Below are positions 63,885-64,000 of a stretch of DNA of 64,000 bases, piece after piece. The position numbers and the translations under genes were made by a program. Origin of the DNA: Saprospiraceae bacterium (GTDB lineage Bacteria; Bacteroidota; Bacteroidia; Chitinophagales; Saprospiraceae). The stretch lies in the NCBI GenBank assembly GCA_013214355.1, contig JABSSL010000003.1:62001-126000 (forward strand), in the 5' to 3' direction. Numbering within the stretch: the stretch's first letter is position 1; every line of letters starts with the position of its first letter. Below the pieces are notes generated by a model. That model was not told the origin of the DNA, made no database searches, and saw nothing but the letters and a program-made list of their open reading frames with translations.

Positions 63885-64000
63885 TTAATTCTTAATGATC
63901 TTCCAGCCCTGGGTATTGGGGCCTAATTTGTCGACCATACTTACTTTTTGGCCATCGAAAGCGAGGAACTTATGCTTGCCAGCGCTTTTGGCTTTCAGGA
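63885..64000 (-). CDS. Partial gene ending in the same lectin-like module (5' end outside window)
   Basis: The minus strand is open from the edge to TAA at 63885-63887, coding for the last 37 residues: LKAKSAGKHKFLAFDGQKVS, then MVDKLGPNTQGWKIIKN. This matches the third repeat of the sialidase's N-terminal module (FAVKANSTGAHRYLSFDGKK, TTDGWMFI), but here it is at the C-terminus. The protein is the upstream member of the operon with the sialidase. What its N-terminal part does cannot be seen. Confidence 0.75.
   Translation of the reverse strand, partial: LKAKSAGKHKFLAFDGQKVSMVDKLGPNTQGWKIIKN

Overview
The window comes from the chromosome of a Bacteroidota bacterium, most likely a marine or aquatic member of the Saprospiria/Lewinella-like lineage; the phylum is well supported and the order is inference. 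Supporting signs are promoters of the Bacteroidota type (TTTG, about 20 bases, TAnnTTTG), weak or absent Shine-Dalgarno sequences, a very large PKD-repeat protein ending in a type B (gliding-associated) type IX secretion C-terminal domain, an Oar-like TonB-dependent receptor with a carboxypeptidase-regulatory N-terminus, DUF3667, and zinc-free S14 and L36. No rRNA, tRNA, CRISPR array, transposase or prophage gene was found.

Layout. (1) 1-8416, all minus strand: the 5' part of ahcY, a START-domain protein, and a seven-gene run with a NatAB-like ABC exporter, a DUF3667-like membrane protein, a GNAT acetyltransferase, a LOG-family phosphoribohydrolase and a second ABC exporter. A 167-bp near-perfect palindrome separates the START gene from ahcY. 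(2) 8417-23677, mixed strands: a DinB-like secreted protein, a TMTC-like membrane/TPR protein, the giant PKD adhesin-like protein, an M43-like metalloprotease with an altered zinc site, a small CxxC protein, a beta-helix/PA14 lipoprotein, a membrane protein with an AraC regulator, YegP, and an ankyrin-metallophosphatase fusion. (3) 23952-30505, minus strand: a molybdenum hydroxylase operon of the CO-dehydrogenase type (coxG-S-L-M, MoxR ATPase, CoxE/VWA), with a divergent AraC regulator at 30808. The large subunit carries AYRGAGR, the form II signature, so CO oxidation cannot be assumed. (4) 32928-53134, plus strand: a continuous translation superoperon, rpsL-rpsG-fusA-rpsJ, then S10/spc/alpha clusters through secY, map, infA, rpmJ, rpoA and rplQ. 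rpmD and rpmJ are present although very short. tuf is not in this block. The block is punctuated by hairpins, terminator-like structures and internal promoters. (5) 53255-64000: two adjacent AraC-type regulators (TolB-like/TPR/HTH and 7TM/HTH), a retropepsin-like protease, an Oar-like TonB receptor, an M20D amidohydrolase, a lectin-like/sialidase protein, and the end of another gene carrying the same lectin-like module.

The cox-type operon forms one functional unit: three catalytic subunits, a CoxG-like membrane/recruitment protein, and MoxR plus VWA proteins that in known systems mature the molybdenum site. The PKD protein, metalloprotease, beta-helix lipoprotein, TonB receptor and sialidase fit a surface-attached lifestyle degrading polymers and glycoconjugates. 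No wholly new system could be proven. The best leads are the long palindrome, the structured cox intergenic regions, the repeated lectin-like module beside the sialidase, the variant metalloprotease, and the unusual punctuation and low-complexity tails in the ribosomal operon.
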